DNA of 64,000 bases from Microbacterium terrisoli (GCF_030866805.1 NZ_CP133019.1:930001-994000); one strand, 5' to 3'. Numbered from the stretch's first letter, positions 8,762-17,849 are shown. The notes: generated by a model from the letters alone, not told the origin. Translations and numbers: made by a program.

Positions 8762-8819
8762 TGAGTTGACAGGAGTGGCCGCTAAGGGGCGCGCAATTCC
8801 GGCCATTTGTGTCAACTCG
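8762..8819. repeat. Hairpin bounded by GAGTTGACA / TGTCAACTC
   Basis: GAGTTGACA (8763-8771) pairs with TGTCAACTC (8810-8818). Inside, GTGGCC and GGCCAT continue the stem with one or two mismatches around a ~17-nt loop. It sits in the 267-nt gap between the DUF559 gene and the small membrane protein. It has no U-tract. No other clear feature is seen in this gap apart from the promoter at 8893. Confidence 0.65.
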
Positions 8820-8892
8820 CAGATCTCGGCGGCGGGGAGGGCGCGAGCGCCGCCAGCCTTCAGGGTGGCATAAGGTGAGGGCCGACATGACG

Positions 8893-8898
8893 TAGGCT
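8893..8898 (+). promoter_or_regulatory. -10 box TAGGCT of the small membrane protein
   Basis: TAGGCT lies 6 nt before ATG 8905, indicating a leaderless transcript. Confidence 0.6.
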
Positions 8899-8904
8899 CA
8901 AGGC

Positions 8905-9330
8905 ATGGGTACCGTCATGATCATCCTGCACGTCATCACCGCCGTCTTCATCGTCGGCCCGATGGCCGTCATCCCGATGACCGGCCTGCGCACGCTGCGA
9001 TCCGGCAACGCGTCTGCAGTGCGCAGCCTGGCAAAGTCCACCGCGATCTTCTCGTGGCTCTCGCTGATCACTTTCGTGATCGGGTTCGGCGTGGCCGGCG
9101 CGTGGAAGATCAGCATCGGCACTCCGTGGATCCTGTGGTCGATCATCGCCTACGTGATCGCTTTCGTGCTGAGCGTGTTCGTCGTCGCACCGCAGCTGAA
9201 CAAGGCCGCCGGCCAGGTCGACGGTGCAGCCGAAGGCACCAAGCCCGCCGGCTACGGCGTGATCACCGCCAGCAGCGGCATCGCGAGTCTGCTGCTGCTC
9301 GTGGTCGTCCTGCTGATGGTCTGGCACTGA
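8905..9330 (+). CDS. Small integral membrane protein, DUF2269-like
   Basis: 141 aa with four predicted membrane spans: about residues 3-22, 49-68, 74-95 and 117-140. The first begins directly at the start (IILHVITAVFIVGPMAV). The His near the N-terminus and the four-helix layout resemble DUF2269 membrane proteins, whose function is not established. Monocistronic, with a leaderless promoter. Assignment to DUF2269 is by resemblance only. Confidence 0.65.
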   Translation: MGTVMIILHVITAVFIVGPMAVIPMTGLRTLRSGNASAVRSLAKSTAIFSWLSLITFVIGFGVAGAWKISIGTPWILWSIIAYVIAFVLSVFVVAPQLNKAAGQVDGAAEGTKPAGYGVITASSGIASLLLLVVVLLMVWH

Positions 9331-9356
9331 TCGCGCCCGTCGCGACCGCGCGCCCC

Positions 9357-9466
9357 TGACGCGGCACGCCCCGACAGCACCGCGCCCCGACAGCACCGCG
9401 CGCCGACAGCACCGCGCCCCGACGCGGCACGCCCCGGGAACTCAACCGCGAGACTCAACCGCGAGA
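9357..9466. repeat. Nested short tandem repeats at a convergent 3' junction
   Basis: GACAGCACCGCGC occurs three times in about 50 nt. It is flanked on both sides by GACGCGGCACGCCCCG, and followed by two copies of ACTCAACCGCGAG that run into the stop of the aminotransferase gene. The whole 137-nt gap between convergent genes is repeat. Confidence 0.75.
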
Positions 9467-9467
9467 T

Positions 9468-10598
9468 TCAGCCCCGGATGCGGTCGAGCACCGCCGCCAG
9501 CCGCGTGACGGTGCCGTCGACGTCGCCGAGCTTGTCGAGCCCGAACAGTCCGACGCGCACGCTCGAGAACGTCGCCGGCTCGCCGCAGTGCAGCGGCACT
9601 CCCGCAGCGACCTGCACGCCTTCGCGCACGAAGGCGGCGCCGCTGTGCAGGTCGGCGTCGTCGGTGTGCACGACGACCACGCTCGGCGCGTCGAATCCGG
9701 ATGCGGCCACCGACGGCATCCCGTGCGATGCGAACAGCTCTCGCACGCGTGTGCCGAGCTCGACCTGCGCGGTGCGCAGCGTCTCGAGTCCGCGGTCGCG
9801 GGTTTCGACCATCCGCACCAGGTTCGCGGCGAGCGAGTCGGTGGGCATCGTCGCGTGGTAGGCGGCACGCCCGTCGCGGTAGGCGTCCGAGATGTCCAGC
9901 CACTTCGCGAGGTCGATCGAAAAGCTCGTCGCGGTTCCGGATGCCACGGCCTTCCGCCCCGCAGGGCTGAGCATGACGTACCCCGCGCACGGGGTGCCGC
10001 TCCATCCCTTCTGCGGCGCGCTGAGCAGCACGTCGACGCCGAGCGCCTCCATGTCGACCCACATCGCGCCGGATGCGATGCAGTCCAGGACGAAGATGCC
10101 GTCGACGTGGTGCACGGCGTCGGCGACGGCGCGGACGTAGTCGTCGGGCAGCAGGATTCCCGCGGCCGTCTCGACGTGCGGGGCGAAGACGACCTGCGGG
10201 CGCTGCGTGCGGATGGCCTCGATCACCTCGCCGAGCGGCGCTGGCTGCCACGCCGCCTGCGGCACGTCTTCGACCGGGCGGGCCGTGCACACGGCGACAT
10301 CGTCGCTGATGCGTCCCGTGTCGAGGATCTGCGACCACCGGTACGAGAACAGCCCGTTGCGCACGATCAGGCACCGCTTGCCGGTGGCCAGGCGCCTCGC
10401 GACCGCCTCCATCGCGTAGGTTCCGCCGCCCGGCACGACCGCGGCGCTGTCGGCGTGGTACGTGGTGCGCAGAATGCCGAGCAGTTGCTGCATCTCGCCG
10501 ATGAAGCGTGCCGACATGTGGTTCAGCGAGCGGTCGGTGAACACCACCGAGTACTCGAGCAGCCCATCGGGGTCGATCTCAGCGCGGGGGAGGCTCAT
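9468..10598 (-). CDS. Class V PLP aminotransferase (alanine/serine-glyoxylate aminotransferase-like)
   Basis: 376 aa, the normal family length. The PLP lysine is Lys197 in SAPQKGWSG, with Asp172 (FVLDCIASGAMW) placed to contact the pyridine nitrogen; HVETAAGI (141-148) is a usual substrate-side motif. Members move an amino group between alanine or serine and glyoxylate, or act as related phosphonate or hydrogenase-like aminotransferases. Monocistronic. CATGCT 6 nt before the ATG may be its -10 box. The substrate is not determined by the sequence. Confidence 0.82.
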   Translation of the reverse strand: MSLPRAEIDPDGLLEYSVVFTDRSLNHMSARFIGEMQQLLGILRTTYHADSAAVVPGGGTYAMEAVARRLATGKRCLIVRNGLFSYRWSQILDTGRISDDVAVCTARPVEDVPQAAWQPAPLGEVIEAIRTQRPQVVFAPHVETAAGILLPDDYVRAVADAVHHVDGIFVLDCIASGAMWVDMEALGVDVLLSAPQKGWSGTPCAGYVMLSPAGRKAVASGTATSFSIDLAKWLDISDAYRDGRAAYHATMPTDSLAANLVRMVETRDRGLETLRTAQVELGTRVRELFASHGMPSVAASGFDAPSVVVVHTDDADLHSGAAFVREGVQVAAGVPLHCGEPATFSSVRVGLFGLDKLGDVDGTVTRLAAVLDRIRG

Positions 10599-10640
10599 AC
10601 CACCAGCATGGCACGGCGGACGCGGTGGATCAGGATGCCG

Positions 10641-11114
10641 TCAGCCGGCGAGCTCGCCGATCACGGTCACCATGCGCAGGGCCGCTTCGGCGGCTTCTGC
10701 GCCCTTGTCCTCCTTCGAACCGGGCAGGCCCGCCCGGTCCAGGCCCTGCTGCTCGTCGTCCAGAGTGAGGATCCCGAATCCGACCGGCTTACCGGCATCC
10801 AGTGCCACCCGGTTCAGTCCGTCGGTGGTCGCGTGCGACACGTAGTCGAAGTGCGGAGTGCCGCCGCGCACGATCACGCCCAGGGCCACGACCGCGTCGG
10901 CACCCCCGGCGAATGCGGCCTGGGCTGCCAGCGCCAGTTCGAACGAGCCGGGCACGCGCACGAGCCGGTGCTCGGCGCCGGCGGCCTCCAGGGTCCGCTG
11001 CGCTCCCGCGATCAGCCCTTCGGTGATGGTCTCGTGCCAGGTGCCGGCGACGATGACCACCCGCACGCCGGTGCCGTCGATCTCGTGTGCTTTCGGCGCT
11101 CCGGTTCTGCTCAC
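10641..11114 (-). CDS. ribH: 6,7-dimethyl-8-ribityllumazine synthase
   Basis: 157 aa, full length. It condenses 5-amino-6-ribitylamino-uracil with dihydroxybutanone phosphate to give lumazine, the penultimate riboflavin step. Diagnostic segments are VPGSFELALAAQ (54-65), ALGVIVRGGTPHFDYV (77-92) with catalytic His88, and GFGILT. It is last in the rib operon, and its start overlaps the ribBA stop by 4 nt. Confidence 0.96.
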   Translation of the reverse strand: MSRTGAPKAHEIDGTGVRVVIVAGTWHETITEGLIAGAQRTLEAAGAEHRLVRVPGSFELALAAQAAFAGGADAVVALGVIVRGGTPHFDYVSHATTDGLNRVALDAGKPVGFGILTLDDEQQGLDRAGLPGSKEDKGAEAAEAALRMVTVIGELAG

Positions 11115-12451
11115 GCGTCTGCTCCCTTGGGTTCGATCTCACCGTGTTCTGCCTCTGCCGCGCCGTGTCCTGTCACGCCGTGCAGGGCCTCGGCATCCCG
11201 CATGTCCTGCAGCGCCTCTTCGAGGTCGTCGGTGTCGATGAGGTGCCCCATCTTGTCGCGTTTGGTCTGCAGATACTGGTGGTTGTTGGGGCCGACCCCG
11301 ACCAGCAGCGGCACCTGCTCGACGATGTCGAGCCCGGCTTCGCGCAGCTGGCGCACCTTGTCGGTGTTGTTGGTGAGCAGACGCACGCGCTGCACGCCGA
11401 GGTCGGAGAGGATGCCGGCAGCCGCGGCGTAGTCGCGGGCGTCGGCCGGCAGGCCCAGGGCGAGGTTGGCGTCGACGGTGTCCAGGCCGCGCTCCTGCAA
11501 GCTGTAGGCGCGCAGCTTGTTGATCAGACCGATGCCGCGCCCCTCGTGGCCGCGCATGTAGATGACCACGCCCCCGTCCTTGTCGATGGCATCCAGCGCC
11601 GCTTGCAGCTGCGGACCGCATTCGCACTTCAAGGAGCCGAATGCCTCACCGGTCAGGCATTCCGAGTGCACGCGCACGAGCGGCGCGTCGCCGTCCAGGG
11701 TGCCCGAGACCACCGCGAGGTGGTCGGTGCCGGTGATGCGGTCCTTGTACGCGAGAAAGCGGAACCGGCCGTGTGCGGTGGGCACGTTCGCCTCGGCGCG
11801 CAGGCTCACGCGGCGCCGGTGGGTGACCTGCTCGGTGCGCGGTTCGTGCTCGTCGAGATAGGCGATCAGCCGCTCGATGGTGATGACCGGCACTCCTTCA
11901 CGCTCGCCCATCTCGATCAGACCGGGCAGGCGCATCATGCTGCCGTCGTCGTTGACGACCTCGCCGATCGCTCCGACCGGGGCGAGCCCGGCCAGACGCA
12001 TCAGCTCGACGGCTGCTTCGGTGTGGCCGCTGCGCTCGCGCACGCCGCCGTCCACGGCGCGCAGCGGCAGCACATGGCCGGGGCGGATGACCGAGGTCGG
12101 AGTCGAGTCGGGATCGGCCAGCACGTTCAGCGTGTGCGCGCGGTCGGTGGCGCTGATCCCGGTCGAGACGCGGTCGGCGGCGTCCACGCTCACCGTGTAC
12201 GCGGTGCCGCGCGAGTCCTGGTTGTTGGCCACCATCGGGGGCAGGTCGAGCCGGTCGGCCCAGTCGGCCGGCATCGGCGCGCACAGGTAGCCGCTGGAGT
12301 ACCGGATCGTCCAGGCGAGCCATTCGGGCGTCGCCAGCTGTGCCGAGAGGATGGCATCACCCTCGTTCTCGCGGTTCTCGTCGTCGGCGACCAGCACCGG
12401 GCGGCCCTGTCGCAGGGCCTCGAGTGCTTCGGGGATCGTGGCCAGGCTCAT
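11111..12451 (-). CDS. ribBA: Bifunctional 3,4-dihydroxy-2-butanone-4-phosphate synthase / GTP cyclohydrolase II
   Basis: 446 aa. The RibB half (about 1-205) carries DDENRENEGD (23-32) and RPGHVLPLRA (123-132). The RibA half (about 206-420) has the zinc site HSECLTGEAFGSLKCECG (Cys265, Cys276, Cys278). It makes both precursors of lumazine, from ribulose 5-phosphate and from GTP. The C-terminal ~25 residues are variable. Start ATG 12451 overlaps the stop of ribE, and the 15-nt repeat tract lies just upstream. Confidence 0.96.
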   Translation of the reverse strand: MSLATIPEALEALRQGRPVLVADDENRENEGDAILSAQLATPEWLAWTIRYSSGYLCAPMPADWADRLDLPPMVANNQDSRGTAYTVSVDAADRVSTGISATDRAHTLNVLADPDSTPTSVIRPGHVLPLRAVDGGVRERSGHTEAAVELMRLAGLAPVGAIGEVVNDDGSMMRLPGLIEMGEREGVPVITIERLIAYLDEHEPRTEQVTHRRRVSLRAEANVPTAHGRFRFLAYKDRITGTDHLAVVSGTLDGDAPLVRVHSECLTGEAFGSLKCECGPQLQAALDAIDKDGGVVIYMRGHEGRGIGLINKLRAYSLQERGLDTVDANLALGLPADARDYAAAAGILSDLGVQRVRLLTNNTDKVRQLREAGLDIVEQVPLLVGVGPNNHQYLQTKRDKMGHLIDTDDLEEALQDMRDAEALHGVTGHGAAEAEHGEIEPKGADA

Positions 12452-13194
12452 GCGAGCCCTCCTTCGTCTGAGTGGACTTCGTCTGAATGGGCTTCGTCTG
12501 AATGGACTTCGTCTGAATGGACACTGTTGGGTTCGGACCCGTCCAGCTCGGACGGGAGATCATCGGCGATCCGCGGCGCAGCCGAGGCTGCGGCGAACTG
12601 CGCGAGCCGTCGCACGTGTCGGGCGAGGATGTCGGTCTCGAGGTTCACGCGTTCGCCGGGCGCGCGCTCACCGAGCGTTGTGGCGGTGAGGGTCTCGGGG
12701 ATCAGCGACACTTCGAACCACGGGTCGTGGGCACCGGCAGCGCTCACGTCGCTGATGGTCAGCGAGACGCCGTCGACGGCGATCGAGCCCTTGTCGACGA
12801 CGAGGTCGGCCAGACCTGCCGGGATGCCGATGCGCAGCACGCGCCACTGCGCGCCCGGGCGCACCTGTCGCACCTCGCCGGTGCCGTCGATGTGTCCCTG
12901 CACGATGTGGCCGCCCAGGCGCGCCGTGGCCGTCAGCGCGCGTTCGAGGTTCACGCGTCGCCCGACGGGGATCTCGTCGAGCGTGGACATCTCCAGGGTC
13001 TGTCGCATCACGTCGGCGGTGAACCAGTCCTCGCCCTGTTCGACCACGGTCAGGCACACGCCCGACACGGCGATCGAATCGCCGTGCGCGGCATCCGAGA
13101 CGGTGAGCGGGGCATGCACGGTCAGTCGCATGCCGTCGCCGGAGGGCGAGACGGCGGTGATCTGTCCGACCTCTTCGATGATTCCGGTGAACAT
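12448..13194 (-). CDS. ribE: Riboflavin synthase alpha chain with repetitive C-terminal tail
   Basis: 248 aa; the family usually has 200-215. It starts MFTGIIEEVG and has the two internally repeated lumazine-binding halves (about 1-97 and 98-200). It dismutates two lumazines to riboflavin and the ribityl-uracil precursor. The extra C-terminal ~35 residues end in four HSDE(V/A) repeats encoded by a 15-nt tandem repeat (12462-12521), not a known part of the fold. It overlaps ribD by ATGA and ribBA by 4 nt. Confidence 0.95.
   Translation of the reverse strand: MFTGIIEEVGQITAVSPSGDGMRLTVHAPLTVSDAAHGDSIAVSGVCLTVVEQGEDWFTADVMRQTLEMSTLDEIPVGRRVNLERALTATARLGGHIVQGHIDGTGEVRQVRPGAQWRVLRIGIPAGLADLVVDKGSIAVDGVSLTISDVSAAGAHDPWFEVSLIPETLTATTLGERAPGERVNLETDILARHVRRLAQFAAASAAPRIADDLPSELDGSEPNSVHSDEVHSDEAHSDEVHSDEGGLA
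12462..12521. repeat. Four tandem 15-nt units at the ribE 3' end
   Basis: Unit CTTCGTCTGAATGGA (first copy GAGTGGA, second ending GGG) occurs four times without a gap. On the minus strand each unit encodes (V/A)HSDE. Confidence 0.95.
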
Positions 13195-14261
13195 CAGGCG
13201 TTCTCCTTCTGAGCGGCTGGGTGCCCGAGCGCGCTGCGAGGCGCAGTGTGCTCCGGGTTCGCGACGACGAGCAGGTCGTCGCCGAGTCTGTCGATGGATG
13301 CCACGGTCAGTCGCCGCGCGTCGCCGATCGTGTCGACGCCGAGGTCGCCGAGCGCGAGCCGCCGCCCGCCGAGCAGGACGGGGGCGATGTAGGCCAGGAC
13401 CTCGTCGGCCAGGCCCGCGCGCACGAACGCGCTGGCCACGGTCGGGCCGCCTTCGACGAACACGCGCTGCACTCCGCGCTCGCGCAGGGTCTGCAGCAGC
13501 GCGTGCAGGTCGTGGTCGGACACGAACAGCGGCGGCACCGGGTGACGGCGCACGGCCGCCTCATCCGGCGTCGCCCGCGCGCCGAGGACGACCGGCAGGG
13601 GCTGGTGATCGTACAGGCCGCCGTCCTCGGTGCGAGCGGTCAGGGCGGGGTCGTCTGCGAGCACCGTGCCGGTGCCCGCTATGATCGCATCGGCCTCGGA
13701 GCGGCGGCGATGGACGTCGGCGCGGGCTGCGGGTCCGGTGATCCACTGGCTGGTGCCGTCGGATGCCGCGGCCCGGCCGTCCAGGCTCTGCGCCCACTTC
13801 ACCGTCACGTGCGGGCGGCCGAGCTCTTGCACGGTGAGCCAGTCGCGCAGCTGTGCGACGCCGTCGTCGGCGAGCACGCCGCCGACGACGCTGAGGCCGG
13901 CAGCCCGCATCCGTTCGGCGCCGCCGCTCGCGCGCGGGTTCGGGTCGTCCAGGCCGTAGATGACGCGGGCGACGCCGGCGTCGATCAACGCCAGCGAGCA
14001 CGGCCCGGTGCGGCCGGTGTGATTGCACGGCTCGAGCGTGACCACCGCGGTGGCGGCGTGCGCCTGCCCGGGGGAGAGCTGCGAGAGCGCATCGACCTCG
14101 GCGTGCGGGGTGCCGGCTCCGTGATGCCAGCCTTCGGCGAGGATGTCGCCGGAGGGGGAGAGGATCACCGCACCCACCTGTGGGTTCACGCCGCGAGGGC
14201 CGCGGCGTGCGAGGGCGAGCGCGCGCCGCATGGCGTCGTGCTCGACGTCGCTGACCGTCAT
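13194..14261 (-). CDS. ribD: Bifunctional diaminohydroxyphosphoribosylaminopyrimidine deaminase / 5-amino-6-uracil reductase
   Basis: 355 aa. Start ATG 14261 has the site AGGAGAA 2-8 nt upstream. The N-terminal deaminase has His53 and Glu55 (PHAEV) and Cys79 and Cys88 (LEPCNHTGRTGPC) for zinc. The C-terminal reductase domain runs from about residue 150 (VTVKWAQSLDGRAAASDG) to the end. It performs the second and third steps of riboflavin synthesis. First gene of the rib operon, directly downstream of the FMN riboswitch, so it is probably repressed when FMN is abundant. Confidence 0.95.
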   Translation of the reverse strand: MTVSDVEHDAMRRALALARRGPRGVNPQVGAVILSPSGDILAEGWHHGAGTPHAEVDALSQLSPGQAHAATAVVTLEPCNHTGRTGPCSLALIDAGVARVIYGLDDPNPRASGGAERMRAAGLSVVGGVLADDGVAQLRDWLTVQELGRPHVTVKWAQSLDGRAAASDGTSQWITGPAARADVHRRRSEADAIIAGTGTVLADDPALTARTEDGGLYDHQPLPVVLGARATPDEAAVRRHPVPPLFVSDHDLHALLQTLRERGVQRVFVEGGPTVASAFVRAGLADEVLAYIAPVLLGGRRLALGDLGVDTIGDARRLTVASIDRLGDDLLVVANPEHTAPRSALGHPAAQKENA

Positions 14262-14335
14262 CCGTTCTCCTGACCGACTGTGTCGGCTCCGACGCTCGAC
14301 GGGAAGGATCAGCGGACCACGCGCAGGCGTACGCC

Positions 14336-14484
14336 GCGTGCTGCCTCCCATCCGGACTAGCGATGGCGGACCATCACATCACCGTCGGTTCCGGAATTCC
14401 ACCGGCTCGACCATGGCGCCTGTCGGGCGTCGCGGCTCGCGGACTGTCACCGCCGGTTCGGATTCTCACCGACCCCGGAGCACG
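14336..14484 (-). promoter_or_regulatory. FMN riboswitch (RFN element) of the rib operon
   Basis: On the minus strand the conserved RFN blocks appear in order: GGGGTCGGTGAGAATCC, GAACCGGCGGTGACAGTCCGCGA, then GGTGGAATTCCGGAACCGACGGTGA, then TAGTCCGGATGGGAGGCAG. About 75 nt separate it from the ribD start. No clear terminator with a U-tract follows, so control of translation initiation is more likely than transcription termination; that part is inference. Confidence 0.95.
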
Positions 14485-14495
14485 TTTCTGCTCTG

Positions 14496-14501
14496 AGTCT
14501 A
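14496..14501 (-). promoter_or_regulatory. -10 box TAGACT of the rib operon
   Basis: TAGACT lies about 12 nt before the first conserved RFN block, so the transcript would begin just ahead of the aptamer. Confidence 0.5.
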
Positions 14502-14547
14502 CCCAACGCATCGGCCGCCGGATCATTCCCGCAGCCATCACCCTCGG

Positions 14548-15408
14548 CTATTTCAGCAGTCGCGACAGGCGTCGGTCGGCCAGCACCTTGCCGCCGGTCT
14601 GGCAGGTCGCGCAGTATTCGAGGCTGTTGTCGGCGAAGAAGACGCTGCGCACGGTGTCGCCGCACACCGGGCACGCCTCGCCCCGCCGTCCGTGCACCTG
14701 CATACCGCGCCGCTTGGCGTCCTTGAGGTCGGCGGGCGGTTTGCCGGATGCCTCGGCCACGGCATCCTTCAGCGTCACGAGCATTGCCGAGTACAGGCCC
14801 GTGACCTCGTGGTCACCGAGGGTGGCCGCCAGTGCGTACGGTGACATGTGCGCGGCGTGCAGGATCTCGTCGGAGTAGGCGTTGCCGATTCCGGCGATCA
14901 CCGATTGATCGCGCAGCAGCCCCTTGATCTGCGTGCGCTTGCCCGCCAGCAGCGCGGCGAAGGCCTCGCGGGTGAACCCGGCATCGAGCGGATCGGGGCC
15001 GAGGCGGGCGATGCCGGGTACATCGGCGGGGTCGTGCACGACGTAGACGGCCAGCGACTTCTTGGTGCCGGCTTCGGTGAGATCGAAGCCTGAGCCGTCC
15101 GACAGCGCGACTCGCAGCGCGATCGGCGTGCGGCCGGGTTTGATGATCGTCGACGGCAGCGCGTCGTACCAGCGCAGCCACCCCGCCTTCGCCAGGTGGA
15201 AGACGAGATGCGCGGCGTCGGTCGCGACGTCGACGAATTTGCCATGGCGAGTGACACCGGTGATGGATGCCGCGCGCAGGGCGTCGATCGGCGGGTCGTA
15301 TGTCTTCAGCGCAGCGATGGCCGCGACGGTTGCGCGTGTGATCTCGGTGCCCACGACGCGACCGCCGAGGAACTCGACCAGGCCCTGCACTTCCGGCATC
15401 TCCGGCAT
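14548..15408 (-). CDS. Fpg/Nei-family DNA glycosylase
   Basis: 286 aa. The N-terminus MPEMPEV supplies Pro2 and Glu3, the Schiff-base and proton-transfer residues of the family, which fixes the start. Lys57 (HGKF) matches the conserved lysine. A C-terminal zinc finger (CPVCGD ... CATCQ, about 245-270) is present. It removes damaged bases and nicks DNA. Fpg and Nei subfamilies cannot be separated with certainty; the segment GTKKSLAVYVV is typical of actinobacterial Fpg-like paralogues. CAGGAT 6 nt before the ATG suggests a leaderless mRNA. Confidence 0.9.
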   Translation of the reverse strand: MPEMPEVQGLVEFLGGRVVGTEITRATVAAIAALKTYDPPIDALRAASITGVTRHGKFVDVATDAAHLVFHLAKAGWLRWYDALPSTIIKPGRTPIALRVALSDGSGFDLTEAGTKKSLAVYVVHDPADVPGIARLGPDPLDAGFTREAFAALLAGKRTQIKGLLRDQSVIAGIGNAYSDEILHAAHMSPYALAATLGDHEVTGLYSAMLVTLKDAVAEASGKPPADLKDAKRRGMQVHGRRGEACPVCGDTVRSVFFADNSLEYCATCQTGGKVLADRRLSRLLK

Positions 15409-15463
15409 GCGCCCATCCTGTCACGCGCTGCCGACATCGGTCCCGGCACGGGCCACGTGCGGG

Positions 15464-15799
15464 TCACGGGAGGGGCTGCAGATTGCGGGTCGCCCACGCC
15501 GCCAGCGCCTGGATGGCCGGCACGATGTCGGCGCCGGCGGCCGTGAGCTCGTACGTGACCGAGACCGGTGGCCCTTCCGCGACGACTCTGCGCACGAGCC
15601 CGGCCTCGGCGAGACCGGACAGACGCTCCGACAGCACGGTGTCGCTGATGCCGCGGACGGCCTTGCGCAGCCCGACGAATGATGCGCTGCCCGAGCCGAG
15701 GACGCCGAGGATCATCCCGTTCCACCGCTTGCCCAGCACCGAGAAGGCAAGAGTGATCGCCTCGTCACAGGCGCGCGGCTCGGCCTTCATGTCGGACAT
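15464..15799 (-). CDS. HxlR-family winged-helix transcriptional regulator
   Basis: 111 aa. Start ATG 15799 gives MSDMKAEPRACDEAITLAFSV and lies 7 nt after TAGTAT; longer in-frame starts run into the promoter region. HxlR signatures are LGKRWNGMILGVL, the recognition region GLRKAVRGISDTVLSERL, and the wing LVRRVVAEGPPVSVTYELT. Cys10 could sense redox state as in YodB-type members (inference). It is divergent from the reductase at 15889 and probably controls it. Confidence 0.88.
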   Translation of the reverse strand: MSDMKAEPRACDEAITLAFSVLGKRWNGMILGVLGSGSASFVGLRKAVRGISDTVLSERLSGLAEAGLVRRVVAEGPPVSVTYELTAAGADIVPAIQALAAWATRNLQPLP

Positions 15800-15806
15800 G
15801 ACATCG

Positions 15807-15812
15807 ATACTA
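15807..15812 (-). promoter_or_regulatory. -10 box TAGTAT of the HxlR regulator
   Basis: TAGTAT lies 7 nt before ATG 15799. The opposite-strand gene shares this 89-nt intergenic region, where TTTTACGTAGTCAATCAGTA (15856-15875) is the AT-rich stretch most likely to hold an operator. Confidence 0.55.
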
Positions 15813-15888
15813 GCCGCGTCGGCCGAACCTGTGCTAGCGTCGCGCAAGTCGCTTTGTTTTACGTAGTCAATCAGTATTTGGAGATGCA

Positions 15889-16539
15889 ATGCCTTTGTTC
15901 CGTCTTGACGCCAGCATCATGCCCGCCACTTCTCAGAGCCGTGCGCTGGCCGACCTGGTGGAGTCTGAATGGTCCGCCGAGAATCCGGGGGCTGCCGTGG
16001 TCCGTCGTGACATCGGCAGCGAACCGCTGTCTGCGACGATCTGGCGCGAGGCCGTCACCGGTGGCTTCGCAGCCGAGGCCGACCGCAGTCCTGCCCAGCG
16101 CACCGCTCTTGCCCGCGCCGCCGAACTCGCAGACGAACTGATCGAGGCGGATGCCGTGCTGCTGGCGATTCCGCTGTACAACTGGGGAGTGCCGGCCCAC
16201 GTGAAGACGTGGTACGACCTCACCTACACCGACCCCCGCATCGCCGGCGGCGCACTCAACGACAAGCCCGTCGTGCTGGCCTCCGTGCTCGGCGGCAACT
16301 ACAACCCGGGCACCCCGAAGGACGGGTGGGATCACGCCACTCCGTGGCTGACCCGGGTGTTCCGCGACGTGTGGGGCGCCGACCTGCGCGTCGTCCAGCG
16401 CCAGTTCACTCTCGTCGGCGTCGATCCCGCGATGGATCGGTTCGCCGATCAGGCCGCGGAGATCAAGGCCGCAGCCGAGCAGCTCGCGATTGAGCACGGT
16501 CGCGCCATCGCCACGCAGGTGCAGTCGCTGGCGGCCTGA
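15889..16539 (+). CDS. FMN-dependent NAD(P)H oxidoreductase, AzoR-like flavodoxin fold
   Basis: 216 aa. ATG 15889 follows TTGGAGATGCA. The N-terminus (FRLDASIMPATSQSRALAD) gives the phosphate-binding strand-loop, and PLYNWGVPAHVKTWYDLTY (about 95-113) is the flavin-contact segment of AzoR/NQO-type reductases. These flavoproteins reduce quinones or azo compounds. The neighbouring divergent HxlR regulator is a usual partner and suggests induction by electrophiles or quinones (inference). Confidence 0.85.
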   Translation: MPLFRLDASIMPATSQSRALADLVESEWSAENPGAAVVRRDIGSEPLSATIWREAVTGGFAAEADRSPAQRTALARAAELADELIEADAVLLAIPLYNWGVPAHVKTWYDLTYTDPRIAGGALNDKPVVLASVLGGNYNPGTPKDGWDHATPWLTRVFRDVWGADLRVVQRQFTLVGVDPAMDRFADQAAEIKAAAEQLAIEHGRAIATQVQSLAA

Positions 16540-16747
16540 CCCGATACGGCGAGTGGGGACGGCGGCCGCGGATCATCATCGCGGCCGCCGTTGCTCCGTT
16601 CGGCGAAGATCAGAGCACCGGCCAGGCCACCGGCGCCCGGTCATCGCCGGATAGAGCCCAGCGATGCAGCCGTCGTGCGGCTGCTGTGCAGGTCGTTCGT
16701 CGTGCGGTCTGATCGCCGTGCGGGGTGCGCGCAGTGGCTGCTTCGCG

Positions 16748-16792
16748 CGCACTCACGTGTTGATGCGCCAGGAGCATCAACACGTGAGTGCG
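16748..16792. terminator. Perfect 19-bp hairpin between convergent azoreductase-like gene and trpS
   Basis: Arms 16748-16766 and 16774-16792 are exact reverse complements around the 7-nt loop GCCAGGA. The stem holds CACGTG and TTGATGC. It begins 2 nt after the trpS stop codon. No U-tract follows on either strand, so bidirectional termination or 3'-end protection is likely but not certain. Confidence 0.75.
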
Positions 16793-16794
16793 GC

Positions 16795-17817
<1,023 letters not shown>

Positions 17818-17849
17818 TTGAGTGGATGCCGCGGCCCCGCGCCGCAGCG

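Noticed and set aside
8763..8768. TTGACA-like -35 box inside the GAGTTGACA hairpin
   Set aside because: No -10 box at the right distance (16-18 nt); the sequence is better explained as hairpin arm.
9588..13684. Long plus-strand open frames antisense to the aminotransferase and rib genes
   Set aside because: They are His/Arg/Gln-rich mirror frames of well-recognised minus-strand genes, a usual artefact of high-GC DNA, with no homologous motifs or start signals.
14262..14351. Longer ribD start at 14351
   Set aside because: It would begin inside the FMN riboswitch; ATG 14261 has AGGAGAA upstream and gives the conserved deaminase N-terminus.
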